NCBI RefSeq assembly: GCF_003367175.1
Contig: NZ_QRGA01000014.1
Location: forward strand, 1 to 64,000
Direction: 5' to 3'
Length of the DNA: 64,000 nucleotides
Origin: Trinickia dinghuensis
GTDB taxonomy: Bacteria; Pseudomonadota; Gammaproteobacteria; Burkholderiales; Burkholderiaceae
Shown here: positions 30,362 to 40,180 of the stretch, in pieces
Layout: each line of letters starts with the position of its first letter
How positions within the stretch are numbered: position 1 is the first letter of the stretch
Program-made: the position numbers and the translations under genes
Notes under the pieces: generated by a model
Seen by the model: only the letters and a program-made list of their open reading frames with translations
The model's database searches: none
Told to the model about the DNA's origin: nothing

Positions 30362-30964
30362 TTAGTGTTTCATTCCGCCGTAGCGATCTTCGCGAATCAC
30401 GCGCGGCGTGATTTCTCGCGGCTCGATCGTCACCGGCTGGTAGACGACGCGCTTTTCTTCCGGGTCGTAGCGCATTTCGACGTAGCCCGACACCGGGAAG
30501 TCTTTGCGGAACGGGTGGCCAATGAAGCCGTAATCGGTCAGGATCCGGCGCAGATCGGGGTGGCCTTCGAACACGATGCCGTACAGGTCGAACGCTTCGC
30601 GCTCGTACCAGTTGGCCGAATTCCAGATCTCGACGAAGGACGGCACGATCGGCATGTCGTCGTCGGGCGCGAACACGCGCAGACGCACGCGCCAATTGTT
30701 CGACACCGACAGCAGATGCGAAACGGCGGCGAAACGGGGGCCGTCGTAGACGCCGTCGCCATACGATTGATAGTCGATGCCGCACAAGTCGATCAGCTGT
30801 TCGAAGCCGAGCGTGCGATCGTCGCGCAGACGCTTGGCGACTTCGAGCGAGTCGGCCGCCTTGACGACGATCGTGAGCTCGCCGACCGATTCGGTGATGC
30901 TCGTCAGACGGCCGCCAAAGGCCGCCTCGAGGTTCGCTTTGAGGGTCTCGAGTTTGCTTGCCAT
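30362..30964 (-). CDS. nuoC: NADH-quinone oxidoreductase subunit C
   Basis: This 200-residue 30-kDa-type subunit has the signature [22 protein letters not shown]-like stretch (about 127-148) and ends before DRYGGMKH. It bridges NuoD and NuoB in the peripheral arm. It follows nuoB by 19 bases and precedes nuoD by 9. Confidence 0.96.
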   Translation of the reverse strand: MASKLETLKANLEAAFGGRLTSITESVGELTIVVKAADSLEVAKRLRDDRTLGFEQLIDLCGIDYQSYGDGVYDGPRFAAVSHLLSVSNNWRVRLRVFAPDDDMPIVPSFVEIWNSANWYEREAFDLYGIVFEGHPDLRRILTDYGFIGHPFRKDFPVSGYVEMRYDPEEKRVVYQPVTIEPREITPRVIREDRYGGMKH

Positions 30965-30983
30965 AGAGTGGGGAAGCTTGCGC

Positions 30984-31463
30984 TTATTGACGGGCGATGG
31001 TGTTGGTGCGGCGGATCTTCGCCTGCAGCTGGATCACGCCATAGACCAGCGCTTCCGCCGTCGGCGGGCAGCCGGGCACATAGACGTCGACCGGCACGAT
31101 ACGATCGCAGCCGCGCACGACCGAATACGAGTAGTGGTAGTAGCCGCCACCGTTCGCGCACGAACCCATGGAAATCACCCAGCGCGGCTCGGCCATTTGG
31201 TCGTACACCTTGCGCAGCGCGGGCGCCATCTTGTTGCACAGCGTGCCGGCCACGATCATCACGTCGGACTGACGCGGGCTAGGACGGAAAACGACCCCGA
31301 ACCGGTCGAGGTCGTAGCGGGCCGCGCCCGCGTGCATCATCTCGACCGCACAGCAGGCCAGGCCGAAGGTCATCGGCCAAAGCGAACCCGTGCGTGTCCA
31401 GTTGATCAGTTTGTCGGCCGTGGTGGTGACAAACCCTTCCTTCAAGACCCCTTCGATACTCAT
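30984..31463 (-). CDS. nuoB: NADH-quinone oxidoreductase subunit B
   Basis: This 159-residue subunit binds the terminal N2 4Fe-4S cluster through C37 and C38 (LACCAVEMM), C102 (GSCANGG) and C132 (PGCPPTAE). It donates electrons to quinone at the NuoD interface. Confidence 0.97.
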
Positions 31464-31528
31464 TTGCTTTGCACTCCAGACGGGACGGCGAACTGTACAC
31501 CGCCCGCAAGAAACCGGCGATTAACCCA

Positions 31529-31888
31529 TCATTCCCAATCGAGGCCGCCCTTGCGCCAGATGTAGGCGAAGCCGAGCAGCAGTTCGACGAGAAAAATCAT
31601 CATCGCCAGGAAACCGGGCCAGCCGATGTCGCGCAGGGCAACGCCCCACGGAAACAGGAACGCGGTTTCGATATCGAAAATGATGAACAGGATGGCGACG
31701 AGGTAGTAGCGCACATCGAACTTCATGCGCGCATCTTCGAACGCTTCGAAGCCGCACTCGTACGGCGCATTCTTGGAATTGTCGGGGCGGCTTGGGGCGA
31801 GGATCTTGCCAATGCTGACAAGTGCAATGCCTAAACCGGCGCCCACGAGGAGGAAGAGCAATACGGGGAAGTAGGCTGCGAGGTTCAA
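31529..31888 (-). CDS. nuoA: NADH-quinone oxidoreductase subunit A (TTG start)
   Basis: This 119-residue subunit has three membrane helices and the acidic [23 protein letters not shown]-type loop, which contacts NuoD and NuoH. I place the start at TTG 31888 (read as Met, then [11 protein letters not shown]). AGAGGA lies 6 bases upstream and this gives the usual family length. An ATG at 31936 would add 16 atypical residues across a hairpin. It is the first gene of the nuo operon. Confidence 0.9.
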   Translation of the reverse strand: MNLAAYFPVLLFLLVGAGLGIALVSIGKILAPSRPDNSKNAPYECGFEAFEDARMKFDVRYYLVAILFIIFDIETAFLFPWGVALRDIGWPGFLAMMIFLVELLLGFAYIWRKGGLDWE

Positions 31889-31919
31889 GACTATCCTCTT
31901 TCGGTTGGTTCTGAGTACC

Positions 31920-31942
31920 GTAGGGATCGGTCCCATCCCTAC
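31920..31942 (-). promoter_or_regulatory. Perfect hairpin in the nuoA leader
   Basis: GTAGGGAT and ATCCCTAC form an 8-bp perfect inverted repeat with a 7-base loop, 32 bases upstream of the TTG start. It could be an operator or an mRNA 5' stem for the nuo operon. No T-tract follows, so it is not a terminator. Confidence 0.45.
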
Positions 31943-32019
31943 AGAAAATCACTTCAATCCACTAAACGTCTTTGCAAGATACACTGCATGGAAGACGTAA
32001 GCATGACTCCAGAAGTGAC

Positions 32020-32053
32020 AATGCCAGCCGAAGCGAAGCATGCGGCTGGCATT
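32020..32053 (-). terminator. Hairpin just downstream of tRNA-Leu
   Basis: An 11-bp perfect stem (AATGCCAGCCG / CGGCTGGCATT) with a 12-base loop starts 10 bases after the encoded CCA of the tRNA. The following bases (GTCACTTC) are only weakly U-rich. It may end or process the tRNA transcript before the nuo operon. Confidence 0.5.
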
Positions 32054-32062
32054 GGATAACTT

Positions 32063-32147
32063 TGGTGCCGACGGCGAGACTCGAACTCGCACAGCTTTCG
32101 CCACTACCCCCTCAAGATAGCGTGTCTACCAATTTCACCACGTCGGC
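32063..32147 (-). tRNA. tRNA-Leu (anticodon GAG), CCA encoded
   Basis: The 85-base gene reads on the minus strand with acceptor stem GCCGACG/CGTCGGC, discriminator A and encoded CCA. The D-arm contains TTGGTAGACACG, the anticodon loop CTTGAGG gives GAG, and a long variable arm and T-arm GTTCGAGTC follow. It decodes CUC/CUU. It lies between secG and nuoA. Confidence 0.96.
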
Positions 32148-32209
32148 ACTGTCTGCAATCCGGATCGGGGACAAACTCGTTGTAGCCCGCGAATCGCTTC
32201 AAGACTTAA

Positions 32210-32238
32210 ATTCTAACGTGCTTCTCAGAATTGTTCAA
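32210..32238 (-). promoter_or_regulatory. Sigma70-type promoter for tRNA-Leu
   Basis: On the minus strand a -35-like TTGAAC (32238-32233) and a -10 TAGAAT (32215-32210) are separated by exactly 17 bases. The predicted start lies about 55 bases before the tRNA. It is between the secG stop and the tRNA. Confidence 0.6.
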
Positions 32239-32267
32239 CGCACAAACGCGACTTTATGCGAAATTTA

Positions 32268-32645
32268 TTACTTCGGCACCGCGCTGCTCGACGGCGCGGG
32301 AGCGGCCACCGGAGCGGAAGCAACGGGAGCCGAAGCAGCCGGGGCCGATGCGGCGGGCGCCATCATCGAACCGAGCACACCCGCTGAGGGCCGCGATTTG
32401 TACGAGCCGATGTAGGTCAGCGCAAGCGTCGTCACAAAGAAAACCGTCGCGAGGATCGCCGTCGTGCGGGACAGGAAATTGGCGGAACCGGTCGCACCGA
32501 ACAAGCTGCCCGACGCACCGCTGCCGAATGCCGCGCCCATGTCGGCGCCCTTGCCATGCTGCAGTAGCACAAGGCCGATGACGCCCAGTGCCGACAGCAG
32601 TTGCACGACGATGATCAACGTTTTCAAATACAGCATCTGACTCAC
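32268..32645 (-). CDS. secG: Preprotein translocase subunit SecG
   Basis: This 125-residue protein has two membrane helices (about 4-22 and 54-74) joined by the conserved loop LLQHGKGADMGAAFGSGASG and GSANFLSRTTA. It associates with SecYE and promotes translocation. The C-terminal tail (about 85-125) is Ala/Pro-rich and repetitive, a common betaproteobacterial extension. It lies 69 bases downstream of tpiA. Confidence 0.95.
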   Translation of the reverse strand: MSQMLYLKTLIIVVQLLSALGVIGLVLLQHGKGADMGAAFGSGASGSLFGATGSANFLSRTTAILATVFFVTTLALTYIGSYKSRPSAGVLGSMMAPAASAPAASAPVASAPVAAPAPSSSAVPK

Positions 32646-32714
32646 CTAAATTGAGGTTTCAGCATCCGGCACTTGGATGGGGCCGGACGCCGCTACGCGT
32701 TTGCGTTCGAGATA

Positions 32715-33494
32715 TCAGCGAGCCAGGCTCGCTTCCTTCGCCGCCGCGCAAATCGCGAGGAAATCTTGACTCTTCAACGACGCGCCGCCGATCAGGCCGC
32801 CGTCGATATCCGCCTGGCCGAACAGCACCTGCGCATTCTCGGGCTTCACGCTACCGCCATACAACAAAGCGACGCGCGCCAGCGACGCATCCTTTTGCGC
32901 GAGCCGCGCGCGCAGGAATGCATGCACTTCCTGCGCTTGTTCGGCCGTGGCGCTTCGCCCCGTACCGATCGCCCACACGGGCTCGTACGCGATGATGATG
33001 CGCGCCGCTTCCTCGACCGACAGCAGATTCAACACCGAATCGAGCTGCGCGCCCACGACCGCCTCGGTCGTACCCGCTTCGCGCTCGTCCAGCGTTTCGC
33101 CGATACAAACGATCGGCGTGAGGCCGGCCTCGAGCGCGCGACGCGCCTTGGCCGCCACCAGACCCGAGCTTTCCGCGTGATAGGCACGCCGCTCGGAGTG
33201 ACCGACGATCGCGAGCGTCGCACCGAATTCGCACGCCATTTCGGCGGCAACTTCACCGGTATAGGCGCCGTGCGTGTAGGTCGAAACGTCCTGCACGCCC
33301 CAGGCCAGCGGTTGGCCCGAAAGCAGCGCCTGCGCTTGCGCGAGATAAGGTGTCGGCACGCACACGCCGATGCGGATCACATCGGCGAGCGGACCCGTGC
33401 CCTCGGCAACGGACTGCAGCAGCGACGCGTTTTCCGCGAGCCGCCCATGCATCTTCCAATTGCCGACCACCCACTTCACTCGCTGTTCAGCCAT
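32715..33494 (-). CDS. tpiA: Triosephosphate isomerase
   Basis: This 259-residue TIM-barrel enzyme interconverts dihydroxyacetone phosphate and glyceraldehyde 3-phosphate. Visible motifs are NWKMHG (catalytic Lys), VGHSERR (catalytic His), YEPVWAIGTG (catalytic Glu) and LYGGSVKPEN (phosphate loop). Start ATG 33494 gives MAEQRVKWVVGNWK; an upstream frame extension to 33542 is not family-like. Confidence 0.97.
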   Translation of the reverse strand: MAEQRVKWVVGNWKMHGRLAENASLLQSVAEGTGPLADVIRIGVCVPTPYLAQAQALLSGQPLAWGVQDVSTYTHGAYTGEVAAEMACEFGATLAIVGHSERRAYHAESSGLVAAKARRALEAGLTPIVCIGETLDEREAGTTEAVVGAQLDSVLNLLSVEEAARIIIAYEPVWAIGTGRSATAEQAQEVHAFLRARLAQKDASLARVALLYGGSVKPENAQVLFGQADIDGGLIGGASLKSQDFLAICAAAKEASLAR

Positions 33495-33686
33495 GTGTCT
33501 CGCCCGTCCGTGTGTGTTAGGTGCGCCGCAGATGAAGCCCACGACGCGTCAAGCCACGCGCACACGCGAAGGCGCACGCAAAACGCTCCATTTTACTGTG
33601 TCTGGCGGGAGGCGGTCAAACCGGGGGCGGCGCACGGGCCGCGCGGCCGATCCGGCCGAGCGCGCCCCGCGGCGTACGCGGCGGCG

Positions 33687-34503
33687 CTATGCCGCCGACG
33701 GCTTGATATTTTGATTGTGGCGAAACACATTCTCCGGGTCGTAGCGGGCCTTGATCGCGGCAAGGCGTTCGTAGTTGGGGCCATATGCCGCGCCGATGCG
33801 CGCCCCTTCTTCCTGCGTCAGGAAGTTCACGTAGACGCTGCCGAGCGCGAACGGCGCGGCCGCCTCGAAAAAGCCGCGCGCCCATTCGATGCAGCGCCCG
33901 TCTTCGCTCGGATCGTCCCAGCGCGCATGCACATTCATGACGTACTTCGCGTCGCGGCTGCTGTAGGCGGTCGCATCGGGCGGCAGACGGCAGGTCGCGC
34001 CGCCGATCTGGCCGAAAAAGATCTCGCATTGGGGCGAAGGCAAAACGGCAATCGCCGTCATCACCGCATCGAACAGCCCGTCGGGCAGTTCAGCGAAGTT
34101 GTGCGACTTCCAGTAATTGCGCGAGCCCGAACGCCTGCGCCTCGTGATCGAACTCGCCCAGCGTGACGCCCGGCTCGACGTAAGCACGGCAGGCGAGCGG
34201 ATCGATACGAACCGATTTCATCGGCGATAGATCGATCGCCAATCCACCGTCACAGACGGCGCTGCCCGCGATGTTGTGTCCGCCGCCGCGCACCGCCAGC
34301 AGCCAGCCCCGCTCCCGCGCGAAGTTCACGGCGCGGCGGACATCGGCGACACCGGCGCAGCGGACGATGACGTCCGGGCGGCGGTCGATCATCGCATTCC
34401 ATATCCGCCGGGCCTCGTCGTAGCCGGCGTCGCCTTGCTGCAAGACTTGCCCGCGGATCGCGCCCTTCAGATCCTCTATTGCACTCATCGTCGAATCGGC
34501 CAT
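33687..34503 (-). pseudogene. FAD-binding (PCMH/berberine-bridge-type) oxidoreductase, internally deleted
   Basis: The N-terminal about 130 residues are an FAD_binding_4 domain, including RGGGHNIAG with the flavin-linking His and AYVEPGVTL. After FGLA the frame jumps one base and the sequence continues as RNYWKSHNFAELPDGLFD. This then runs to the normal C-terminus (VYVNFL, YDPENVFRHNQNIKP). From my recollection of family length, about 200 residues of the middle, including the second flavin-linking Cys and substrate domain, are missing. The junction is at about 34119-34124. It is a relic inserted between tpiA and the quinone oxidoreductase gene. Confidence 0.85.
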
Positions 34504-34771
34504 GGGACCCTCCGCGCACGATCGAGGATGGAACTCAGCGATTTTTCATGTCGATGAAAGCATCACGAAAGATCGCACCGTAACCAGTGATAGTGCGCGA
34601 TCGGCGAAGTCCAAAGCACGATCGAGAAATGAACGCACGCTGCGGTCATATGCGCGGCGCATGAACCGCTGGCATCGTTGATGCGGGCGACAAAGCGCCC
34701 CGGGGAGAAAGGTCCGCGCGATCAACCACTTGAAACGTCGGACGGATGCCGGCTGGCGCGAACAGCGCGTT

Positions 34772-35791
34772 TCACTCGGATTCGGCGCTCCAGTCCAAGA
34801 CGATCTTGCCGATGTGCTCGCCGCTCTCCATCAGCGCGTGAGCTTCGCTCGCCGCGCGCGCGGGCAGCACGCGATAGACGATCGGCTTGACGCGGCCGTC
34901 CTCGATCAGCGGCCATACGCGCGCCTTCAGTTGCGCGGCGATCCTCGCCTTGAAGTCGATCGAACGCGGACGCAGTGTCGAGCCCGTCACCGTCAGGCGC
35001 CGCCGCAGCACCTCGGCGAGATTGAGTTCGGCTTTCGCGCCGCCGAGCAGTGCGATGATGACGAGCCGGCCGCCGTCGGCCAGCGCGGACAACTCGCGCG
35101 GCACGTAGCCGCCCGCCACCATGTCGAGAATGACGTCGACGCCGCGGTCGTTCGTCAGCGATTTCACGACTTCGACGAAATCCTCGGTTTTATAGTCGAT
35201 CGCACGGTCGGCCCCGAGCGCCTCGCATGCCTTGCACTTCTCGGCCGTCCCGGCCGTGGCGAACACGCGGAATCCGAGCGCATGCGCGATTTGGATGGCC
35301 GCGACGCCGATGCCGCTCGATCCACCCTGAACCAGCATCGTTTCGTTCGCGCCGCCCTCGCCCGCGCCGAGCAGCGCGCGATCGAAGACGTTGCTCCAAA
35401 CGGTGAAGAACGTTTCGGGCAACGACGCCGCTTCGACGTCGGTCAGTCCCGCCGGGACCGGCAGGCACTGCGCGAGCGGAACGCTCACGTACTGCGCATA
35501 GCCACCGCCGGCAAGCAGCGCGCAGACGCGATCGCCGACCTTGAGGCCGAACGGGTTGTGCTTGGCGTCGAGATTTCCGCCGACGATTTCGCCGGCGATC
35601 TCGAGCCCCGGCAAATCGGACGCGCCCGGCGGCGGCGCATAAGCACCCTTGCGCTGAAACACGTCGGGGCGATTCACGCCCGACGCCGAGACCTTGACGA
35701 GCACTTCGCCGTTTCCGGGCACCGGGTCGGGCCGCTCGGCAAGCGCGAGCACTTCGGGCCCGCCGAACTCCGTAATTTCAATCGCTTTCAC
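34772..35791 (-). CDS. NAD(P)H quinone oxidoreductase, zinc-free MDR family (PIG3/QorA-like)
   Basis: This 339-residue protein has an N-terminal GroES-like domain (GVNRPDVFQRKGAY) and a Rossmann domain with VQGGSSGIGVAAIQIAHALG for NADPH. The zinc ligands of alcohol dehydrogenases are absent. It belongs to the quinone oxidoreductase / PIG3 group, reducing quinones or enones. It lies 111 bases downstream of the pnp stop, across the pnp terminator, on the same strand. Confidence 0.9.
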   Translation of the reverse strand: MKAIEITEFGGPEVLALAERPDPVPGNGEVLVKVSASGVNRPDVFQRKGAYAPPPGASDLPGLEIAGEIVGGNLDAKHNPFGLKVGDRVCALLAGGGYAQYVSVPLAQCLPVPAGLTDVEAASLPETFFTVWSNVFDRALLGAGEGGANETMLVQGGSSGIGVAAIQIAHALGFRVFATAGTAEKCKACEALGADRAIDYKTEDFVEVVKSLTNDRGVDVILDMVAGGYVPRELSALADGGRLVIIALLGGAKAELNLAEVLRRRLTVTGSTLRPRSIDFKARIAAQLKARVWPLIEDGRVKPIVYRVLPARAASEAHALMESGEHIGKIVLDWSAESE

Positions 35792-35842
35792 ATCGCCTCC
35801 GAGGCAGTCGCACAGCGAAAATGGATAGCACTATTCTGATGA

Positions 35843-35882
35843 AAAAACGGCCGGCGCGCTTGGAAGGCGGCCGGCCGTTTTA
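35843..35882 (-). terminator. Intrinsic terminator after pnp
   Basis: Stem AAAACGGCCGG / CCGGCCGTTTT (11 bp) with a 16-base loop, followed on the minus strand by a run of six T (35847-35842). It lies 21 bases past the pnp stop codon. Confidence 0.85.
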
Positions 35883-35902
35883 GGCTGAGGGAGTACGACG
35901 CT

Positions 35903-38050
35903 TTACTGCGGCGTCGGCTCCGAAGGAGCGGCGCCGTTGCCGCCTTCGTTCAGCAGTGCCTTCGCCGACAGACGCACGCGGCCCTTTTCATCCGTCTGGA
36001 TGACCTTGACCTTCACATGCTGGCCTTCGGTCAAGTAATCCTTGATGTCCTTGATGCGCTCGTTCGCGATCTCGGAGATGTGCAGCAGGCCGTCCTTGCC
36101 CGGCAGGATGTTCACGATCGCGCCGAACTCGAGCAGCTTGAGCACGGTGCCTTCATAAACTTGCCCGACTTCGATCTCGGCCGTGATGTTCTCGATGCGG
36201 CGCTTCGCCTCGGCCATCCCTTCGCTGCTCGTGCTTGCGATCGTCACGACGCCGTCGTCGGAGATGTCGATCGTCGTGCCCGTTTCTTCCGTCAGCGCGC
36301 GGATCACCGAACCGCCCTTGCCGATCACGTCGCGGATCTTCTCGGGGTTGATCTTGATCGTGATCATGCGCGGCGCGAACTCCGACAGCTCGGTGTTCGC
36401 ACCGGCCACGGCGTCCTTCATCTTGCCGAGGATATGCATGCGGCCTTCCTTCGCCTGTGCCAGCGCGACCTGCATGATTTCCTTCGTGATCCCTTGGATC
36501 TTGATGTCCATCTGCAGCGCCGTCACACCGTCCGCCGTACCGGCCACCTTGAAGTCCATGTCGCCGAGGTGATCTTCGTCGCCGAGGATGTCGGTCAGCA
36601 CTGCGAACTTGTTGCCGTCGAGGATCAGGCCCATCGCGATGCCCGCGACGTGCGCCTTCATCGGCACGCCGGCATCCATCAGCGCGAGGCAGCCGCCGCA
36701 GACGGAAGCCATCGACGACGAACCGTTCGATTCCGTGATTTCCGACACGACGCGGATGGAATAGCCAAACTCCTCGGCGCTCGGCAGGCACGCGACGAGC
36801 GCGCGCTTGGCCAGGCGGCCGTGGCCGATTTCGCGGCGCTTCGGCGTGCCGACGCGGCCCGTTTCGCCCGTCGCGAACGGCGGCATGTTGTAGTGGAGCA
36901 TGAAGCGCTCGCGGTATTCGCCTTCGAGCGCGTCGATGATTTGCTCGTCGCCCTTCGTGCCAAGCGTCGCCACGACGAGCGCTTGCGTTTCGCCGCGCGT
37001 GAACAGCGCCGAACCGTGCGTGCGGGGCAGCACGCCCGTGCGGATTTCGATCGGGCGCACCGTGCGCGTGTCGCGGCCGTCGATGCGCGGCTCGCCGTTC
37101 AGGATCTGGCTGCGAACGATCTTCGCTTCGATGTCGAACAGGATGTTTCCGACGGCGGTCTTGTCGGCCGGGGCTTGACCCGCTGCCGCGGTCTGCTCTT
37201 CGAGCTTGGCGCTCGTCGCGGCGTAGACTTCCTTCAGCTTCGTCGAACGCTGCTGCTTGTTGCGCAGCTGGTAGGCGGCGACGAGTTCGCCCTGGGCGAT
37301 CTCGGTCACGCGCGCGATCAGCGCTTCGTCCTTCGGCGCCGGCTGCCAATCCCATTCGGGCTTGCCGCCTTCGCGCACGAGTTCGTGAATCGCGTCGATC
37401 GCCGTTTGCAGTTGCTCATGACCGAACACGACCGCGCCGAGCATCACGTCTTCCGGCAGCTGATCGGCTTCCGATTCGACCATCAGCACGGCACGCTCGG
37501 TGCCGGCGACGACGAGATCCAGGCTCGATTCCTTTTGCTGGCTGCGCGTCGGGTTCAACACATATTCGTTGTTGATGTAGCCGACGCGGGCAGCGCCGAC
37601 GGGACCGTTGAACGGCAGCCCCGACACGGCGAGCGCGGCCGACGAGCCGATCAGCGCGGCGATGTCGGCCGGCACTTCCGGATTGATCGACAGCACATGA
37701 ATGACGACTTGGACTTCGTTGTAGAAGCCTTCCGGGAAGAGCGGGCGCAGCGGACGGTCGATCAAGCGCGACGTCAGCGTTTCGTGCTCCGACGGGCGGC
37801 CTTCGCGACGGAAGAAACCGCCCGGGATCTTGCCGGCCGAGTACGTCTTTTCGATGTAGTCGACGGTCAGCGGGAAAAAGTCCTGACCGGGCTTGGCCGT
37901 CTTCGCGCCGACGACGGTCGCGAGCACGACGGTATCTTCGATGTCGACGATGACGGCGCCCGAAGCTTGGCGGGCGACCTCGCCCGTCTCGAGGCGAACG
38001 TTATGCTGCCCCCATTTGAATTCTTTGACGATCTTATTGAACATGGACAT
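35903..38050 (-). CDS. pnp: Polyribonucleotide nucleotidyltransferase (PNPase)
   Basis: This 715-residue phosphorolytic 3'-5' exoribonuclease has two RNase PH domains (the second with [18 protein letters not shown] and [14 protein letters not shown]). A KH domain ([20 protein letters not shown], about 565-600) and an S1 domain ([19 protein letters not shown]) follow. ATG 38050 follows AAGGAG by 6 bases; a second ATG two codons on is possible. Upstream is a long stem-loop that may serve RNase III autoregulation as in E. coli. Confidence 0.97.
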   Translation of the reverse strand: MSMFNKIVKEFKWGQHNVRLETGEVARQASGAVIVDIEDTVVLATVVGAKTAKPGQDFFPLTVDYIEKTYSAGKIPGGFFRREGRPSEHETLTSRLIDRPLRPLFPEGFYNEVQVVIHVLSINPEVPADIAALIGSSAALAVSGLPFNGPVGAARVGYINNEYVLNPTRSQQKESSLDLVVAGTERAVLMVESEADQLPEDVMLGAVVFGHEQLQTAIDAIHELVREGGKPEWDWQPAPKDEALIARVTEIAQGELVAAYQLRNKQQRSTKLKEVYAATSAKLEEQTAAAGQAPADKTAVGNILFDIEAKIVRSQILNGEPRIDGRDTRTVRPIEIRTGVLPRTHGSALFTRGETQALVVATLGTKGDEQIIDALEGEYRERFMLHYNMPPFATGETGRVGTPKRREIGHGRLAKRALVACLPSAEEFGYSIRVVSEITESNGSSSMASVCGGCLALMDAGVPMKAHVAGIAMGLILDGNKFAVLTDILGDEDHLGDMDFKVAGTADGVTALQMDIKIQGITKEIMQVALAQAKEGRMHILGKMKDAVAGANTELSEFAPRMITIKINPEKIRDVIGKGGSVIRALTEETGTTIDISDDGVVTIASTSSEGMAEAKRRIENITAEIEVGQVYEGTVLKLLEFGAIVNILPGKDGLLHISEIANERIKDIKDYLTEGQHVKVKVIQTDEKGRVRLSAKALLNEGGNGAAPSEPTPQ

Positions 38051-38160
38051 GAGTCACTCCTTCTGTCTTCTCATCTATGTTGGGATCGCCGCCGCGATGC
38101 AAGCCGCATCGGCGGGCGGCGCCGACAGCCGGCGCACCTGCGGGAAGAGTAGTGTTATGC

Positions 38161-38213
38161 CATTCCAGCGCCGCGCTCGGCGATTCGTGCGGCCGTCTCG
38201 CCGCGCTGGAATG
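38161..38213 (-). promoter_or_regulatory. Long stem-loop in the pnp leader (possible RNase III site)
   Basis: CATTCCAGCGC and GCGCTGGAATG form an 11-bp perfect outer stem. A GGCGA/TCGCC inner stem extends it, giving an irregular hairpin of 53 bases about 110 bases upstream of the pnp start. In E. coli, RNase III cuts a comparable pnp leader stem and PNPase then represses its own mRNA. The same role here is inference. The 403-base gap between pnp and rpsO otherwise holds only the rpsO terminator. Confidence 0.5.
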
Positions 38214-38397
38214 ACACAAAGCTCTGCCCGCCTTTGCCAACTGCTGTGAAGCAACCCCGGGGCGCGGTAAATGCGCACCTGGGCCTTGTTACGTCACGTA
38301 CGCCTGGCGCGCGCATGGCGCGTGCCGTGCATGTCATGACGGAAACCGCCATGACCGCCGCGAAACGACATCGATGAAAATGCCGACAACAAAAAAC

Positions 38398-38431
38398 AAA
38401 TGCCTGTATCAGCGCACTGACACAGGCATTT
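38398..38431 (-). terminator. Intrinsic terminator after rpsO
   Basis: Stem AAATGCCTGTGTCA / TGATACAGGCATTT (14 bp, one wobble) with a 6-base loop, then GTTTTTTG on the minus strand. It lies 22 bases past the rpsO stop. Confidence 0.9.
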
Positions 38432-38453
38432 CGCATCAAGCGGTGGCCGCCAA

Positions 38454-38723
38454 TTACTTGCGCAGGCCCAGCTTTTCGATCAGCGAACGGTAACGGTCGG
38501 CATCCTTGCCCTTCAGGTAGTCGAGCAGCTTACGACGACGGCTCACCATGCGCAGCAGACCGCGGCGGCTGTGGTGATCCTTCGAGTGCGCCTTGAAGTG
38601 CAGCGTCAACTCGTTGATGCGCGACGTAAGCAGCGCAACTTGGACTTCGGGCGAACCCGTGTCGTTCGTGCCGCGTGCGAATTGCGCGACGACTTCAGAC
38701 TTCTTGATATCAGCTACCGACAT
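38454..38723 (-). CDS. rpsO: 30S ribosomal protein S15
   Basis: This 89-residue protein has the S15 signature ([20 protein letters not shown]) and full family length. It binds 16S rRNA in the platform and, in many bacteria, represses its own mRNA. GGAAA lies upstream of ATG 38723. Confidence 0.98.
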   Translation of the reverse strand: MSVADIKKSEVVAQFARGTNDTGSPEVQVALLTSRINELTLHFKAHSKDHHSRRGLLRMVSRRRKLLDYLKGKDADRYRSLIEKLGLRK

Positions 38724-38793
38724 TTGATTTCCTTTAAAACAAACAGGCGGTCACGGAAGAAAGGCCGTGCCGTGGGTTACGACGAAAGGGCGC

Positions 38794-38802
38794 ATTGTAG
38801 CA
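38794..38802 (-). promoter_or_regulatory. Extended -10 promoter for rpsO
   Basis: The minus strand reads TGCTACAAT (extended -10, TACAAT at 38799-38794), about 70 bases before the rpsO start. No good -35 is visible, as expected for extended -10 promoters. Confidence 0.5.
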
Positions 38803-38854
38803 CAACCGAAAGCCGCGGCGCGGCTACCCGGCCCCGCCCTTGAGCTCCCTTCTC

Positions 38855-40180
38855 CTACGGCCGCTTCATGCGGCACTCGCTCGGCGTCTCGGTTCGCTCC
38901 GGCGGCAGCGCCAGCACCGTGCGAAAACCATAGCCGGAGCCCTCGTTGTCGAAACGCACGCCCGGCGTACCGGCCTTGTCCATCTCGATTACATAAAGGG
39001 GCTGGATCAGTTGATGATCGTCGGCGCGCATCCAGGCCCGATCGAAACCGTTATCGAACTTCGCTCCTTCGAGCGCCTTGCCGACCGCCGCGGCGTCGGT
39101 CCCGTGCGCCTGCTCGACCGCATTGGCGAGCATGTCGACCATCACGTCGATCCGCGCGAGCGCGTAATCGTCGTGCGCGGCCGGGAAACGGGCTCGGAAC
39201 GCCGCGTAATAGGCGTCGGAGGCTGCCGCATTGGCATGCGGCAAGCGCTCGTCCATGGGCGCGGCCGTGCCCGCGTTCGGGTGCCAGTCGGCGACGGCCA
39301 CCACACGCTTCACGCCCGCTTCGCCGATCGCGGCCGGCGCGTCGAGGCTATTGCCGTAGAACGTATAGAACTTGCCGGCGAAGCCCTGCTCGCGCGCGGC
39401 CTTCACGAGCAGCGCGAGATCGTTCCCCCAGTTGCCCGTCACGACGGCGTCGGCGCCGCTCGCGCGCAGCTTGGCGATATAAGGCGTGAAATCCTTGACG
39501 CGGCCGATCGGATGGAATTCGTCGCCGACGATCGAGATGTCGGGCCGCCGCGCCGCGAGGGCGGCCCGCGCGAGCGTGCTGACGTCGTGGCCGAAGCTGT
39601 AGTCCTGATTCAGCAAGTACACGTGCTTCACCGCCTTGTCGCGCGCGATGACGTCGGCGAGCGCGTTCATCCGCATGCCGGCGTGGGCGTCGAAACGGAA
39701 ATGCCAAAAGCTGCAGGCCGAGCCCGTGAGTGCGGGATCGTCGGCCGAGTAGTTCAAAAACAGTTCGCGATTGTCCGGCTCGCGCGCATTGTGCTTGTCG
39801 ATCGCCGACACGAGCGCGCCCGCGACCGCCGAGCTATTGCCCTGCAGGACGAACGGGATATGCTGGTCCTCGGCGGCGCGCAGCTGGACGAGCGCCTGCT
39901 CGACGCTGCCCTGGCTGTCGAGCACGACGAGCTCGAGCGGATGTGCGCCGTCCGGCAGCTTCACGCCGCCGCGCGCATTGACGCGCTCGATCGCGAAGCG
40001 CACGTTGCGCTCGACCGCCGCGCCCGCGTCGGCGAACGGGCCCGACATCCCCTCGATCAGCGCCAGGCGGATCGGCGCGCCGGCCAACGGCTCGGCCGCG
40101 TTCGCCGCACGCGCGATCGGCGCCGCAAGAGTGCATACGGCGCCGGCCATCGCCGCCCACTTCGTCCATTTACCCGTCAT
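38855..40180 (-). CDS. Branched-chain amino acid-type ABC transporter substrate-binding protein (LivK-like)
   Basis: This 441-residue periplasmic protein has a signal peptide at about 1-28 (hydrophobic run ending ANAAEP). It has the type I periplasmic-binding fold of the Leu/Ile/Val family (LALIEGMSGPFADAG, FVLQGNSSAVAG, KHVYLLNQDYSFGHD). Permease and ATPase genes are not adjacent, so the ligand and partner transporter are unknown. Confidence 0.88.
   Translation of the reverse strand: MTGKWTKWAAMAGAVCTLAAPIARAANAAEPLAGAPIRLALIEGMSGPFADAGAAVERNVRFAIERVNARGGVKLPDGAHPLELVVLDSQGSVEQALVQLRAAEDQHIPFVLQGNSSAVAGALVSAIDKHNAREPDNRELFLNYSADDPALTGSACSFWHFRFDAHAGMRMNALADVIARDKAVKHVYLLNQDYSFGHDVSTLARAALAARRPDISIVGDEFHPIGRVKDFTPYIAKLRASGADAVVTGNWGNDLALLVKAAREQGFAGKFYTFYGNSLDAPAAIGEAGVKRVVAVADWHPNAGTAAPMDERLPHANAAASDAYYAAFRARFPAAHDDYALARIDVMVDMLANAVEQAHGTDAAAVGKALEGAKFDNGFDRAWMRADDHQLIQPLYVIEMDKAGTPGVRFDNEGSGYGFRTVLALPPERTETPSECRMKRP

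Noticed and set aside
38155-38439. A 94-codon frame between pnp and rpsO on the minus strand
   Set aside because: It crosses the rpsO terminator and the pnp leader hairpin, and its translation is low-complexity with no ribosome binding site.
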